Below the pieces are notes generated by a model. It was not told where the DNA came from and did not search any database. It was given only the letters and a program-made list of their open reading frames with translations. A DNA stretch of 64,000 bases from Prionace glauca (taxonomy: Eukaryota; Chordata; Chondrichthyes; Carcharhiniformes; Carcharhinidae). The DNA lies in NCBI GenBank assembly GCA_037974335.1, contig CM075761.1, forward strand, positions 10,312,751 through 10,376,750, read 5' to 3'. Positions 44,213-56,200 of the stretch are shown here, one piece after another. Both the position numbers and the translations under genes were made by a program. Position 1 is the first letter of the stretch. Each line of letters starts with the position of its first letter.

Positions 44213-45160
44213 TTCCATTGCACCAGCCCGTCATAATTTCCACTGTATCTGAAAGGGGCAAAACTCTCTGGGTTTGAGCTCGGGTCAACCTGCGGCCATT
44301 AACCCGACAGAAACAAACTGGTCACAAAACACATAGAAATAGCACGTGAAGGTATCCAAAGAATGATTATATGCAAGTCTCATTGCTGTTGCAGATTTAT
44401 GATGAGTAAAAAAGGATAATAAATATCAGCTAGAGTAAGTGTTCAGACAGTACAAACTGTTCAGATGACGGGAATTATCCTGTTCATGCGAGTTTGCTTT
44501 GTTTTCCTCACATAAATGTTCAGTAAAGGTTCACTAATGCGCTTGAGGGAAGGATATTTTCCTTCCTTATCTGGTTTTCCCGACATGTGGAGTCCAGAGA
44601 CACAATAATGTGATTGATTTTTAATGGCCCTCCAAAAGCAACTAGAGATGGGCAATAAATGCTGCCCCAGCCGGCAAAGCCAGGGTCCCAAAAATGAACA
44701 CACACAGCAAGACTTGTGATGGCTTCATTTTACTTCTACATAGTAAAATGTGTCTATATTTGAACCCGACATGGCAGACAAACACAACACAAAACATTTG
44801 GAATTAAATTCTAATGTATAATTAAAAGCCGTTGTTGTAAAAAATACCCTGTTGAAAAATGACTTGACAAGTCACTCAGTTAGTTCAAGGGTAAATAAGG
44901 ATGGCCAATACATGCTGGTGAACCGGTGACACCCATGTCCCATGGAATAACTAATTGAAGAAATAGTGAAATTTATCCCTTGGAAAAAAATCCAATGTTT
45001 GCAATATCGAAATTGCACGGAAATACGTCATCACCTCAATGAAACGTCCTTTGAATTTCACTTTCATAATTAACTATTTATTTTATTCTGAAGGCCAGTG
45101 TCATTTATATCCATTGATGGATCCATTGATGTATCGATTCATCAACTGATTTTGTCTCTG
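44213..45160. other. AT-rich region with two short LINE-tail words
   Basis: GATGGGCAATAAATGCTG at about 44,648 and GGATGGCCAATACATGCTGG at 44,900 are trailers of an unassigned repeat. No gene recognised. Confidence 0.4.
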
Positions 45161-45500
45161 CTTCTCACTACCTCCGAAAAGCAGCGAGCTTGTCCAAGGA
45201 TCCCACACCCCCCGGACATACTCTCTTCCGCCTACTTCCGTCAGTAAAAGAAATGCAAAAGTCTGAAATCATGTACCAACGAACTTAAGAACAGCTTCTT
45301 CCCTGCTGCCAACAGACTTTTGAATAAACATGCCATGTATTAAGCTGCTCTTTCTCTACACCCTAGTTACGGCTGTAACAATGCATTCTGCACACTCTCC
45401 TATCCTTCTCCCCTGTGTACTCTCTGAAATTTATGTTTTGTTCGCAAGAAGCAATACTTTTTAGTATATCCCAATCCATGTAACAATAATAAATCAAATA
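45161..45500 (+). mobile_element. L2-type LINE 3' end
   Basis: GACTTTTGAATAAACATGCC region and the tail CAATCCATGTAACAATAATA; more diverged than other L2 copies. Confidence 0.82.
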
Positions 45501-45644
45501 TCTTCAACAAGCAATTTTTGCATGCTGTCCATGATTTCTTCATTATAAAGTGCACAATATTTCCAGGACAACAGACCACTGTCACAGTGTTTGTAATCTA
45601 CACCAGCCTCCTCCGAGCATCCCACGCCCCCCACCCAACATAGA

Positions 45645-45985
45645 ATAGTCATAGAACCCTACAGTGCAGAAAGAGACCCTTCGAGTCTACACGGACCACA
45701 ATCCCACCCAGGCCCTACCCTCCCATCTCTACATATTTTATCCACTAATCCCTCGAACCTACACATCTCAAGGCAGTGAGGGGATTTTCTTTTAACATGG
45801 CCAATGAACCTAACCCGCACATCTTTGGACCCTGGGAGGAAGCCGGAGCACCCGGAGGAAACCCACGTAGACACCAGGAGAATGTGCAAACTCCACACAG
45901 ACAGTGGCCCGAGCCGGGAATCAAACTCAGATCCCCGAAGCTGTGAAGCAGCAGTGCTAACACTGTGCTAACGTGCCACCCGCAT
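45645..45985 (-). mobile_element. tRNA-derived SINE, nearly full length
   Basis: Antisense from CCCTACAGTGCAGAAAGAGA to GTGCTAACACTGTGCTAACG. Confidence 0.88.
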
Positions 45986-46135
45986 GCTCTATTATTATCT
46001 CCCTCTTGTGTTGATCCAATTTCCCCCTAAATGAGTATCTGATATTCAACTCAACCCAGCCCTGTTGTATGGAGTTCCACAATTTATGCAATGCCTGGGA
46101 AAGGCATTTTTCTAGAGCTCAACATTGGATATATT

Positions 46136-46173
46136 GAAATATCCAATATATCCAATGATATATTGGATATTTC
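46136..46173. repeat. Perfect 15-bp inverted repeat
   Basis: GAAATATCCAATATA at 46,136-46,150 and its exact reverse complement at 46,159-46,173, with loop TCCAATGA. Confidence 0.9.
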
Positions 46174-46379
46174 AGGTGTTGGTGGTCCAATGTTCTTGTG
46201 TCCCCTCATTTTCTATATGTTTACCCTTTTGAATCTTTCATACCTTCCAAGTCCTATTTTAGATCATCCCCCTGTCAAATATTTTGTACTGTAAGGAGCA
46301 TGCTCAGTTTTAACTAAGGATTAACTAGGGTTCTATGCTGGTTCTAATATCATACCATTAAATTATTGGTATCAATCTA

Positions 46380-46810
46380 ATAAAATTGTTGCCCACAGTT
46401 AAACGTCATCCATCATTTCTACACAGATGGCCTGTAACCTGGCAATCCAGATTCACTGAAGACATTTGGACTGATGTATCAGACAGTTTCGACTCACACA
46501 TGCGATGCAGTCTTGCCTGGTGTTTGTGGAGCGATGTTCATTCATCCGTTGTCGTAGCGCCTGCATGGTCTCCCCTTCCTGTTCCCTTCCTGTTGGCGAA
46601 CACTTCACTGGTCACAGGCATTCGACCTCTGACCTTCGGGTAAGCGTTCTCCAAGGCGGCCTTCACAACACACGACAGCGCAGAGTCGCTGAACAGAGAC
46701 CGATAGCCAAGTTCCGCACACATGAGGACGGCCTCAACAGGGATCTTGGGTTCATGTCGCACTATCTGTAACCCCCGTGACTTGCCTGGGTTTGCTAAAC
46801 CTCACTTACT
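46380..46810. other. Unassigned segment, possible old element
   Basis: Two overlapping plus frames (46,386-46,643; 46,505-46,771) and a minus frame (46,538-46,762) over CpG-containing DNA unlike its surroundings. PIAKFRTHEDGLNRDLGFMS resembles transposon-like protein fragments I cannot place. Not called a gene. Confidence 0.3.
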
Positions 46811-46894
46811 GTACTGTCTGGAAAGAATACACATCTCTTTAACCTGGGCTTAATGGTCCTTCCGCTCACATTGTCGGCCTCTTTAAGACTTGAA

Positions 46895-47117
46895 TAGCAG
46901 GCTAGGTATAAAGGCTCGCATTCTAATCAGTAATCTGTAAACTGTCGGTGCTTTATATGCTCTGTCTGAGGCCAGAACTCTCCATTCGCCTGACGAAGAG
47001 GCAAAACCCCGAAAGCTTGTGAGTTTACTATCAAATAAATCGGTTGGACTTAAACCTGGTGTTGTCAGACCTCTGACTGTGTTGACTCCAGTCCAACGCC
47101 GGCATCTCCACATCATG
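46895..47117. mobile_element. Foldback-element right half
   Basis: CGCCTGACGAAGAGGCAAAA, AATCGGTTGGACTTAAACCT and TCCAACGCCGGCATCTCCAC match one arm and the terminus of the element at 21,446. Confidence 0.7.
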
Positions 47118-47258
47118 ACAAATTGTCCTTTAATGTCATGGGGACAAACTGGGGAAAAATGTTGCCTTACAGGATCAGGCCTGGGTGGGATTGTGGTCAC
47201 TGTAGGCTCGGTGAGCCGAAAACTCTCCTTCTGCAATGTAGGGATACTATGGATTTTA
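47118..47258 (+). mobile_element. SINE 3' fragment
   Basis: Sense trailer CTGGGTGGGATTGTGGTCAC and CTCCTTCTGCAATGTAGGGA. Confidence 0.7.
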
Positions 47259-47639
47259 CCCCTTTGCAAAAAAAAAAATCTACCAATGTGTAGTTGCCAA
47301 CGTTTAGTTGTATCTGAATCTTAACTTTCTCTTATCAGTGTCTACGAACACACAAATCAATCTCCGAATATCAACATCGCCTGACACTAACGTTTGGAAA
47401 AATATTCTTCCATTCAATTAATTTCCGATGGCAGATATCATAACACGTGACCTAAGACAGAGGAATAATCCTTTTGACACAATCAGGTTATTATCCAGTC
47501 GGAAATTGCATATTTTTCTCATTTAAGTCCACCCATATTTGCCCTCTGCTCTTTTCTGCCCCTTCAATTTGCCCCATTCCCGTTTCCTTCATTAGCCCCT
47601 GTGGCAGTGAGTTCAAAACTCCTACCGGTCACAATGCAA

Positions 47640-47795
47640 ATACATGGATATTAGAGGGAGGTTTTTCACACAGAGGGTAGTGGGGGTATGGAATGCCCTG
47701 CCAAGCGAAGTGGTGGAGGTAGGCACGCTGGAGTTGTTTAAGAGTTACTTAGACAGGCATTTGAGTGGGTTGGAGATGAAGGGATATAGGAGATT
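47640..47795 (+). mobile_element. CR1-E LINE 3' fragment
   Basis: Encodes GRFFTQRVVGVWNALPSEVV and ELFKSYLDRHLSG, a diverged CR1 C-terminal end without the trailer. Confidence 0.75.
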
Positions 47796-48059
47796 GTTTC
47801 AAATAAGGTTCATTAACATTGGGACGTCCCTGGTGATGTATAAGGATGTGGGATGATACTAATGTTTTTCTCTTTTAGTTCACAGCTGCTTTGGTGCGCC
47901 TTATTGTCCAACGAGGGGCATACACGCGATAGGTCGTACGAGGGCTGCTCTTGGATGTTTCAAGAATAGCCTATTACTTCACGTCGTGTACGCTTAAACT
48001 GGACCAGATGCTGGGCAACACGACAGCTCAGTGACTATCACTGTTTGCTGTGCAGACAC

Positions 48060-48322
48060 ATGGATTTGGGCCAGTGTCTGTGGGAGTTTGCGCATTCTCC
48101 CCGTGGTTTTCTCCAGGTGCTCCGGTTTCCTCCCACACCCCAAAGATGTGCTATCAGGCTGATTGGTGTCATAAATTGTCCCGAAATTAGTCTTCCCTCA
48201 ACGTGGAATGCCATAAGCATAGATAAGGGTCATGGGTGGAGTGGGGACTGGTAATGTTAAAATGGCGGCGCGGGCTCGTTGGGCCGAAGGGCCTGTTTCC
48301 CGGGCTGTTTGGTTCTTTGTTG
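48060..48322 (+). mobile_element. SINE, subfamily with GGCGGCGCGGGCTCG trailer
   Basis: Body CCAGGTGCTCCGGTTTCCTC and AAAGATGTGCTATCAGGCTG, trailer GGGCTCGTTGGGCCGAAGGG. Head missing. Confidence 0.78.
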
Positions 48323-49400
48323 TTTGAATTCCACTCTGGATTAGATGTTGAGTATTTTACATTGATGGCTTCAGATTATGTGATCCTCTGCGACAATAAT
48401 GTTTCTAAATGATGCTGGGGCGCACGTGGTTCCCTGGAGTGCCCTGTTTCCGGTGGACTTTCCCTTAGAACAAAGCAACTGATGAGCAGCCTTATTCTCG
48501 AGACCAGGAGATGCATTTCTCAGGAGCTCGCAGTACATAAAACAAGAAGTAATTTGAATAGGAGGAAAGAATGCAGCCATTGGAACGAGCTCTGTTACTC
48601 AGTCAGGACATCCTTGATCTGTTATCACACTTGCACTTTCCTGTTTGATCCGCATTGTCGTATCTCATGAGACCAGGGATCACAATTCTGTCCATCTCAG
48701 CCTTTCATTGACCTCATCGTATTGCAGCAACATCCAATACTGTAGGTGGCGCTGTTCGCAGCCATTTCCTCGGCACGAGTTAATTCTGGGCAACGCGAGC
48801 AAAGCCACGCCAGGCGGCGCTGTTGACAGACACCAATCCACGAGGTGACTCTGTTCACAGTCACTCCCAATTTAATGGTTTCTCTTAAAGAGTCACTGCT
48901 TCTACAGTTGGGGAATATGTTCAAGCTCTTGATTGAGACAATCCTCTTTACTGTCACTCTCTCCACAGTCGGTGAACGGTTCCATCAAATGCCCCTTTTA
49001 CCATTTCCCCATTTCCGGGATAAAAAATGCAAGCATCTCCATACAACAGAAGATTCCATTCCTAGTGCCATGATGGCAAATCGCTTCTGGGCACTTCCGA
49101 CGGCCGTGATACCCTCCCTGTGGTGTACGGTCCATAATTGTGCGAAATATCCCTGCTTTGTAGTGACGAGAATTTTCAAAGACTTCCATATAAGTTGCAG
49201 TCTGAATTTTCAATTCCTCTGTAGAGGAACGGATTGAATTTTTTTAATCAAATGATCCTCTTAATCCATCCTGCCAACTTCAGTGTTTCAGTATCTGTTG
49301 TTCTCTATCTCTTCAATCTTTCATCCTCTTTTAAGTTTTGAACCATATTCCTTATTGGCGTCTGAACTCTTCATAGCGGAATGTATTAGAACACTACAGC
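48323..49400. other. Single-copy-looking region
   Basis: No gene accepted. The word GGCGCTGTT with a following CAG recurs at 48,748 and 48,815 and a related TGACTCTGTTCACAG at 48,846. The 130-codon plus frame at 48,845 has no homology I recognise. Confidence 0.35.
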
Positions 49401-49477
49401 ACAAACAGGCCCTTCGGCCCACGAGTATTCTTCTGGGTTAATGTGGATCAGCCAAGTGTCTGGTTATGTTCGCCTGA

Positions 49478-50300
49478 AGTCAATAAGACCACATGACCAT
49501 TAGAAGGAGAAACAAAATTAGGCCACTCGGTCCATCGCGTCTGCTCTACCATCCGGCCATGACTGATCAGTTCCTCATTCCATAGAAACCCTACAGCCGA
49601 GAAAGAGACCATCCAGTCCGCACCGACAACAATCCCACCCAGGCCCTATCCCCTATTTTACCCACTAATCCCTCTAACCTACGCATCCCATGGCACACAG
49701 GGACAACTTAGCGTGGCCAATCCACCTAACGCGCACATCTTTGGATTGTGGGAGGAAACCAGAGCAACCGGAGGGGACCCACGCAGACACGGGAAGAATG
49801 TACAAACTCTGCACAGACAGTGATCCGAGCCAGGAATCGAACACAGGTCCCTGGAGCTGCGAGGCAGCAGTGCTAACAACTATACCACTGTGCCGCCCAT
49901 TCTCCCGCCTTTTTCCTGTAATATTTGATTCCTGTAATATTTACCATTCAAAAACGCATCAATCTGTTAAATACACTCAGTGACCTGGCCTCCAAGAGTC
50001 TCCTGCGGCAATGAATTCCACAGATTCACCATCCTCTGACTGAAGACATTAGTCCTCATCTCAGATCTTAAGAATTGTCCCGTTACTCTGAGGCTTTGTC
50101 CTCGGATCCTAGTCTTTCCTCCTAATGGAAGCGTCCACTCCGTCCAGGCGTTTTAGAATTCTATAAGTTTCAATGCGATTCCTCCCCCCATTACCCTTCT
50201 AAACTCCATTGAGTACAAACCCATAGTCCTCAAACACTCTTCATATTGTTCGATAGATGTAACCTTCCATTCCTCCCAGAACCTCTGACCTCCCAGGATC
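49478..50300 (-). mobile_element. Old CR1-D LINE 3' end split by a SINE
   Basis: Antisense LINE DNA at 49,478-49,582 (AAATTAGGCCACTCGGTCCA) resumes at 49,901 (ATTCTCCCGCCTTTTTCCTG) and runs to about 50,300. Confidence 0.78.
49583..49900 (-). mobile_element. tRNA-derived SINE nested in CR1-D
   Basis: Antisense SINE from AGAAACCCTACAGCCGAGAA to CTATACCACTGTGCCGCCC, B box reversed as GGAATCGAACAC. Confidence 0.9.
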
Positions 50301-50884
50301 TCGCCTATCCCCTTTTCAATAAGGCCTCCTTCTGCAATGTTGGGATTCTATGGATCTTAAACCTTTTCAATGAAGTTACATCCTTCCAGACATGAGGTGA
50401 TCTCAACTCCACACAGTGTGTAAGCTGTGGAGACCTGAGTGCATTCTGCTCTACTCTCAGAACATCCACTCACGCCCCTTTCCCTCTCCAATGTCGCACT
50501 CAGGTCCCCTTCTCTCTCCAACCCAATGTACAGTATCCTTTTGCCACACACCTTCCAGTTCATCCCCTTCCCTGCTCAAACCTCCTATTAAACCCTCTTC
50601 TGGCCATGCGTCTTGGCACCGCTGCTCCACGGAGGACACTGGATTCGTGGCACGGCTGTCACCTGCCACCATATACCAGCACTGATACAGTCACCTCAGT
50701 AGGAAATGTTAGAATTTAGGAATCTGGGACACTTTCTGCATATCAGTTGGAGAACAACAAAGAAGAAAGAAAAAAAGAACAGTAGAACGCAAGAACAGGC
50801 CCTTCGGCCCACCAAGCCTGCGTGGATCACCGATCTAGAACAACCACCTCTATCCGTCGATTACCCGCCTGTTGATGTGCCAAT
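50301..50884. other. Spacer with LINE trailer
   Basis: A 71-codon minus frame at 50,457-50,672 is unassigned. A trailer word ACAGGCCCTTCGGCCCACC lies at 50,796. Confidence 0.4.
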
Positions 50885-50901
50885 CCAGATAGATAGACAG
50901 T

Positions 50902-50937
<36 letters not shown>

Positions 50938-51472
50938 CAGATAGATAGACTGATAGAAAGAGAGTGAGAGAGATGGTGAGAGAGAGAGACAGAGAGAGAC
51001 ATGGTGAGAGAGAGAGAGACAGAGAGAGAGAGATGGTGAGAGAGACAGAGAGAGAGAGAGACATGGTGAGAGAGACAGAGAGAGACATAGTGAGTGAGTG
51101 AGAGTGAGAGAGAGAAAGCGAGACAGAGAGAGACATGATGAGAGAGACAGACAGAGAGAGAGAGACATGGTGAGAGAGACAGAAAGAGACATGGCGAGTG
51201 AGTGAGAGTGAGAAAGAGAAAGAGAAACAGAGAGAGACATGGTGTGAGAGAGAGAGAGAGAGACATGGTGAGTGAGTGAGTGAGTGAGAGAGAGAGAGAA
51301 GAGAGAGATGGTGAGAGAGAGATAGAGAGAGACATGGTGAGTGAGTGAGTGAGTGAGAGAGAGAGAGAGAGAGAGAGAGATGGTGAGAGAGAGAGAGAGA
51401 CATGGTGAGTGAGTGAGTGAGTGAGAGAGAGAGGGAGAGAGAGAGATGGTGAGAGAGAGAGAGAGATTTCAA
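50885..51472. repeat. GATA and GAGA microsatellite tract
   Basis: About ten GATA units (50,889-50,950), then GAGAGAGA with a recurring GACATGGTGAGTGAGTGAG word for about 520 bp. Confidence 0.92.
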
Positions 51473-52194
51473 TTCTGCCAATCATTGAAGTCTAACGTTT
51501 TCCCTCATTCCAATGTGATTCAATGGTTGGAGGGGATCAATCTTCAGCATTCCCTCACTGCAATCATACATTATAGCAGTTACTATCCATACCATCCAAC
51601 TTGTACAGTGAGGCCTTTGCCCCTTGTCCTCCCTATTGCACCATGCCCTCCTGTCCCCATCATTCCTGCCTTTGCAGCATCTATAGAATCCTTCTGGATT
51701 TGCGGAAAGTTGCAAAGGCCAAAGTTTTCCTCCCGTCAGAGGTGTGAACCCCCGGGGGAAGTTGTGCTGCATTGAGTGAGTCTGGCACTGTTTAGAATCT
51801 GAACTTCCATCACGCGCTTTGCTAAGTTCGAACAAATTTCCAGGGGCATTAAAGTCATCCAGTGAGATCTGGATTAGAAAGGAATAGCGAGCATCGTCCT
51901 TTTAGCAGCTTCCGCTGTGTGTCTCAGGGCTGCGCCTGGTTCTGATATGGATTACCTGGAAACACTCCTTCCAGCTGCTGCCGGGGAGCCTGACCCTTGC
52001 GTGAACTCACCCTTCCCATTCCTCTCCCTGATCTGGTGTGGGGCTGTGAATGAAGGAAGTCACAGCTGGCGTTCCAACATCCACCACACAAGTTAGAGTT
52101 TGATGGGTGTGACATTAGTGTTCCTTTAAGAAAAGTATTTTTTTATTTAAATCATGATCTCTGCAGCTCTCACAGTTAGTGTTTCTCAGCTTTC
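51473..52194 (-). other. Single-copy-looking region with exon-like segment
   Basis: At 51,925-52,040 a minus-strand frame follows an acceptor-like CTTCCTTCATTCACAG, reads PHTRSGRGMGRVSSRKGQAP and ends GNPYQNQAQP and a stop. It could be an alternative terminal exon, but nothing ties it to gene 2, whose own stop lies upstream. Confidence 0.25.
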
Positions 52195-52630
52195 ATAAGA
52201 ACATAAGAAGATAAGAAATAGGAGCAGGAGTAGGCCATCTAGCCCTTCGAGCCTGCCCCGCCATTCAATAAGATCATGGCTGATCTGTCGTGGCTCAGTT
52301 CCACCTTCCCGCGCTCAAAAACCCATCAACCCGCTTCTTAAAAATATTCAGCGAGGCAGCCTCCACCACTTCACCGGGCAGAGAATTCCAGAGATTCACC
52401 ACCCTTTGAGTGAAGAAGTTCCTCCTCAACTCTGTTCTAAACCGCCTCCCCTTTATCTTGAGGCTGTGCCCCCTAGTCCTACTGTCCTTTCTGAGCGGGA
52501 AGAGTCTCTCCACCTCTATCCTATCCATCCCATTCATCATCTTATACGTCTCAATGAGATCTCCCCTCATTCTTCTAAACTCTAACGAGTACAAGCCTAG
52601 TTTATTCAGCCTTTCCTCATAGCTCAATCG
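52195..52630 (-). mobile_element. CR1-A 3' end
   Basis: Antisense frame 52,295-52,627 from SYEERLNKLGLYSLEFRRMR to a C terminus shortened by a small deletion, plus the trailer. Confidence 0.9.
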
Positions 52631-52631
52631 G

Positions 52632-53154
52632 TGATGTCACTGGTAGGAGGAGAAAAAAAAGTGTGCTGATCAGGTGACAAGGGTTGGTTTTAAATTGTTT
52701 TGGCTGCTGTGTTATCAGCATAGCCAAATGAATTCTCTCTGTCTTCTGTTTTATTTTATTTATTGGTCAATAGAAACATGTGATGCAGCGTTGTAATCGA
52801 AGAAAAATTGATTTTATTTACATAAAGGAATTTTCAAACAATTAACAATCGCATCAGTAACTGGAGTTACAGAATATGCCATTGAATGTTTCAAGAATAA
52901 AACAGGGAATTACTTAGTGTGTTATTTCACACTTGCATGACCTTAATATAGTGGAATATCCTTCACAATGCTGAAGAAACTCGTTACACATTTGACAAAA
53001 TGAGCCAGTCTTTCTAATCTGTGGCCAGAATGCGTGGAACATTCAGCTGTTTGACGGGAATGTACTTGCTCCCATGTTGATTCCCAAAGGGTCCAGCATG
53101 CATTGGGAATTCCAGCCTCCTGTATAATACGTCACAGACAAAACACCCCCATTC
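52632..53154 (-). other. Likely 3' untranslated region of gene 2
   Basis: Sequence after the gene 2 stop is single-copy-looking and has AATAAA signals on the minus strand near 52,810 and near 52,750. It ends against an antisense CR1-A insertion at about 52,630. The poly(A) site is inferred only from these hexamers. Confidence 0.4.
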
Positions 53155-53226
53155 TCATTTCCGGTTCTTCTTTTCTGACCTTTTTTCCAATGCAGCCAAA
53201 TCCAGGGATGCGTAGAGAGGTCCACC
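53155..53226 (-). CDS. Gene 2 last coding exon with YASL motif
   Basis: After the acceptor TTTCCCAGTCTCAG the exon reads GGPLYASLDLAALEKRSEKK then NRK and TGA. YASL fits YxxL, and the L-Y-A-S-L-D-L context is like the tyrosine motifs of many inhibitory Ig-superfamily receptors, although a proline stands where the ITIM wants a branched residue. The opposite frames have no comparable content. Confidence 0.68.
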   Translation of the reverse strand, partial: GGPLYASLDLAALEKRSEKKNRK

Positions 53227-56200
53227 CTGAGACTGGGAAATACATTCAACAGAAATGATTAAAATAAAGGACTGTTTCCCCAAAATCCATTTCAAAGTAT
53301 TTTTTACAAGGGCCCAGTGCACTCACCTGTATTCTACGCTGCGTTTTCAAGTTTGTCTCTGTTTGACCGTGATCCCCTGTGTGTTAAGGGTTAAAGTATG
53401 AATTGAAATGTCATCGAAGCTATAGAATCTGTAAGTACATAGAAACATCGGGCGCCAATGACCACCTGGATGTCAACAGTTTAGAGTCTGTTTAATAGAA
53501 TCGCAAGTGTGCTTACATTAACTCTACAAAGATGTTAGAGTAAAATATCTCCTTTTCACCATATCCCAGTGCTTGTTTTCCTGCATGAATTTAGCATCGC
53601 TAACGCACCTCACTAGCACATCTTTAGGACTGTCTGCGGAAACTAGAGCACCCAGAAAGAAACACAGGCACACACACAGGGAGAACGTGCAGGCCGCACA
53701 CAGACAGATACCCAAGCCAGGAATCGAACCCAGGTCCCTGACGTTGCCGGAGAGCAGTGCTAACCACTATGCATCCGCTGCAATAGGTTGTCAGGCTACA
53801 ATCATTAACACAAAGCCCAATTAACTTTCGTTAACACGAAAGATATTCCACAATTCTTCAGAGGAAATTAGATATAGCATTGTAGGTGAAGGGAACCAAA
53901 GGATCCTGGGAGAAGGCGCGATCAGGCTATTGAATTGGGTGATCAGCGATGATCATGGTGAATGGCGAAGCAGGTGCAAAGTGCAGGTCTCTTCCTGCTC
54001 CTATTTTGAATGTTTCTATGTTAAGTGGCCAATGGATGAATGAGGAAAATCTCACGCCATTATTTGCCCACCTGGTATACTACAGGGCGGCACTGTAGCA
54101 CAGTGGTTAGCACTGCTGCTTCATAGCTCCAGGGACCTGGGCTGGATTCCTGGCTTGGGTCACTGCCTGTGAAGAGTTTGCACATCCTCCTCGTGTCTGC
54201 ATGGGTTTCCTCCGCGTACCCTGGTTTCCTCCCACAGTCCAACGAGTTAGGTTGATTAGTCGTAGTAAAATTACACTCAGCATCCTAAGATGCGTAGGTT
54301 AGAGGGGTTAGCGGGTGAAGAGGGGGCAGGTTGGGATTGTGGTCAGTACAGACTCGATGGGCCAAATGGCCTCTTTCTGTACCGCAGGGTTTCTATGATC
54401 TGTGTTAACATCAACAATCTCCCCGTTTATGAAACCAACCGCCTCAAGAGTGATTGTTTCACTTGCTGAAGATAAGGGACACACCCTGTGGACAGAAATA
54501 GTCAGTGTTCACATTGTGTCTAATTCAACTAAACGAAGGAGAGGACAGTCATTGAGGGGTTCATTCCTCAGGCCAATGCTTTGACCAATCACTCAAACGA
54601 CCTCTTTTTAACTGTTCAGCCGGAAGTTAATAAAGCAAACGGCATGTTGTCATTGATAGCGAGAGGATTTGAGTGCAGGAATGGGATATTTCACTGCAAT
54701 TGTTAGTGAGAAGTGATTGGTGCAGTTTTGGTATCCTTATCTGAGGAATGATGTCCTTGCTTTCGAGGGTGAATGTTTACCAGCTGATTCCTGGATGGCG
54801 GGTCTGGTATATGAGGAGACACTCAGTCGGTTAGGATTGCAGTCACTGGAGTTTAGAAGAGTGAAGGGGACCTCATGGAAACTCTGACAGGATTCAGTCG
54901 GGCAGATTGAGAGGCAATGCTCTCGATAGTGATGGAGTCCAGAACAAGGGATAATAAATTGAGGTTAGAGGGGAAACCTTTCAGAACTGAGGTGAGGAGA
55001 AATGTCTTCACCCAGAAGATGTTGACTGTGTGGAAATCACTACCACGGAAGGTCATTGAGGCCAAAACGTTGTGTGATTTCAGGAAGAAATTAGATATAT
55101 CTCTTGGGACTAAAGGGATCAAATGGTGCGAGGGGAAGGAAGATCATGATGTTGAACTTGATTATTAGCCGTGGTCATAATGAATAGCAGAGCAGGTTGG
55201 AAGGGCCGAATGGCGTCCTCCTCCTTCTAGCTTCTATGTTCACAAATGTAGGCAGACAACTGGCAATTATCAGTTAACTGGAGCATTCTCCATAAAAAGG
55301 CTGCAACCAATCAACATCATTTTGCTAAACAGGGAAATAGTCTTCTCAGGAAGAATGCATAATTGTTTCCATTATATATGTTATTCTTGTTTTTTTTGTG
55401 CCAATGAATACAAGGCCAAAAGCCTCCATGATATGTTTTTGTTTGGCAAAACGCAAGTACTCTATTGATACAAATTTTCTATCAAACATGCCTCAGCAGT
55501 TAACTGTGAGTACCAATCAACTGGCGCATTCACCATAGAAACACCTCTACCAATCAATTTCCACTTCATTTTTTAAAAAATTCTGACATTTAACGGCCGC
55601 CAACATTTCAAAGAAACTTACCCATTTGTCGCTCCTTGTGTCCCTCTCGCTGCCTTCTCTTGCTCAAGCTAAAATTGGATGTGCAAAAAGAACACCAAAT
55701 AAATGTTATACCTCGTCTATCATATCTCAGATGCTGCACATTGTTGAAAGTAGAATTGTCCAGTGATCTTATATAAATCATAGAAAATAGAAGCACACAT
55801 TCTGGAATCAGTTTTCGGATTGAAATAAATAGAGAAGGAGGGGACAATGAACAATGTTGAACTATTACTTACGGGGCGAAAAACTGCAGCAGGCGACGGT
55901 GCAGAGGGACCTTGGGGTCCTTGTGCATGAGTCGCAAAAACCCAGCTTGCAGGTGCAGCAGGTGGTCAGGAAGGCGAATGGGATGCTGGCCTTCATAGCG
56001 AGGGGGATTGAATATAAAAGTAGGGAGGTCTTGCTGCAGCTGTATAGGGCATTGGTGAGGCCGCAGCTGGAGTACTGTGTACAGTTTTGGGCGCCGCACC
56101 TGCGCAAAGATATTTTGGCCTTGGAGGGAGTGCAGAGGAGGCTGATACCGGAGTTGAGGGGGTTGAGCTATGAGGAGAGATTGAATAAACTGGGCTTGTA

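Noticed and set aside
46380-46810. A host gene
   Set aside because: Frames on both strands overlap, none has matching splice sites or a recognised domain; kept only as unassigned.
50861-51485. Minus-strand Ser/Leu-rich frame of about 200 codons
   Set aside because: Antisense reading of the GAGA tract.
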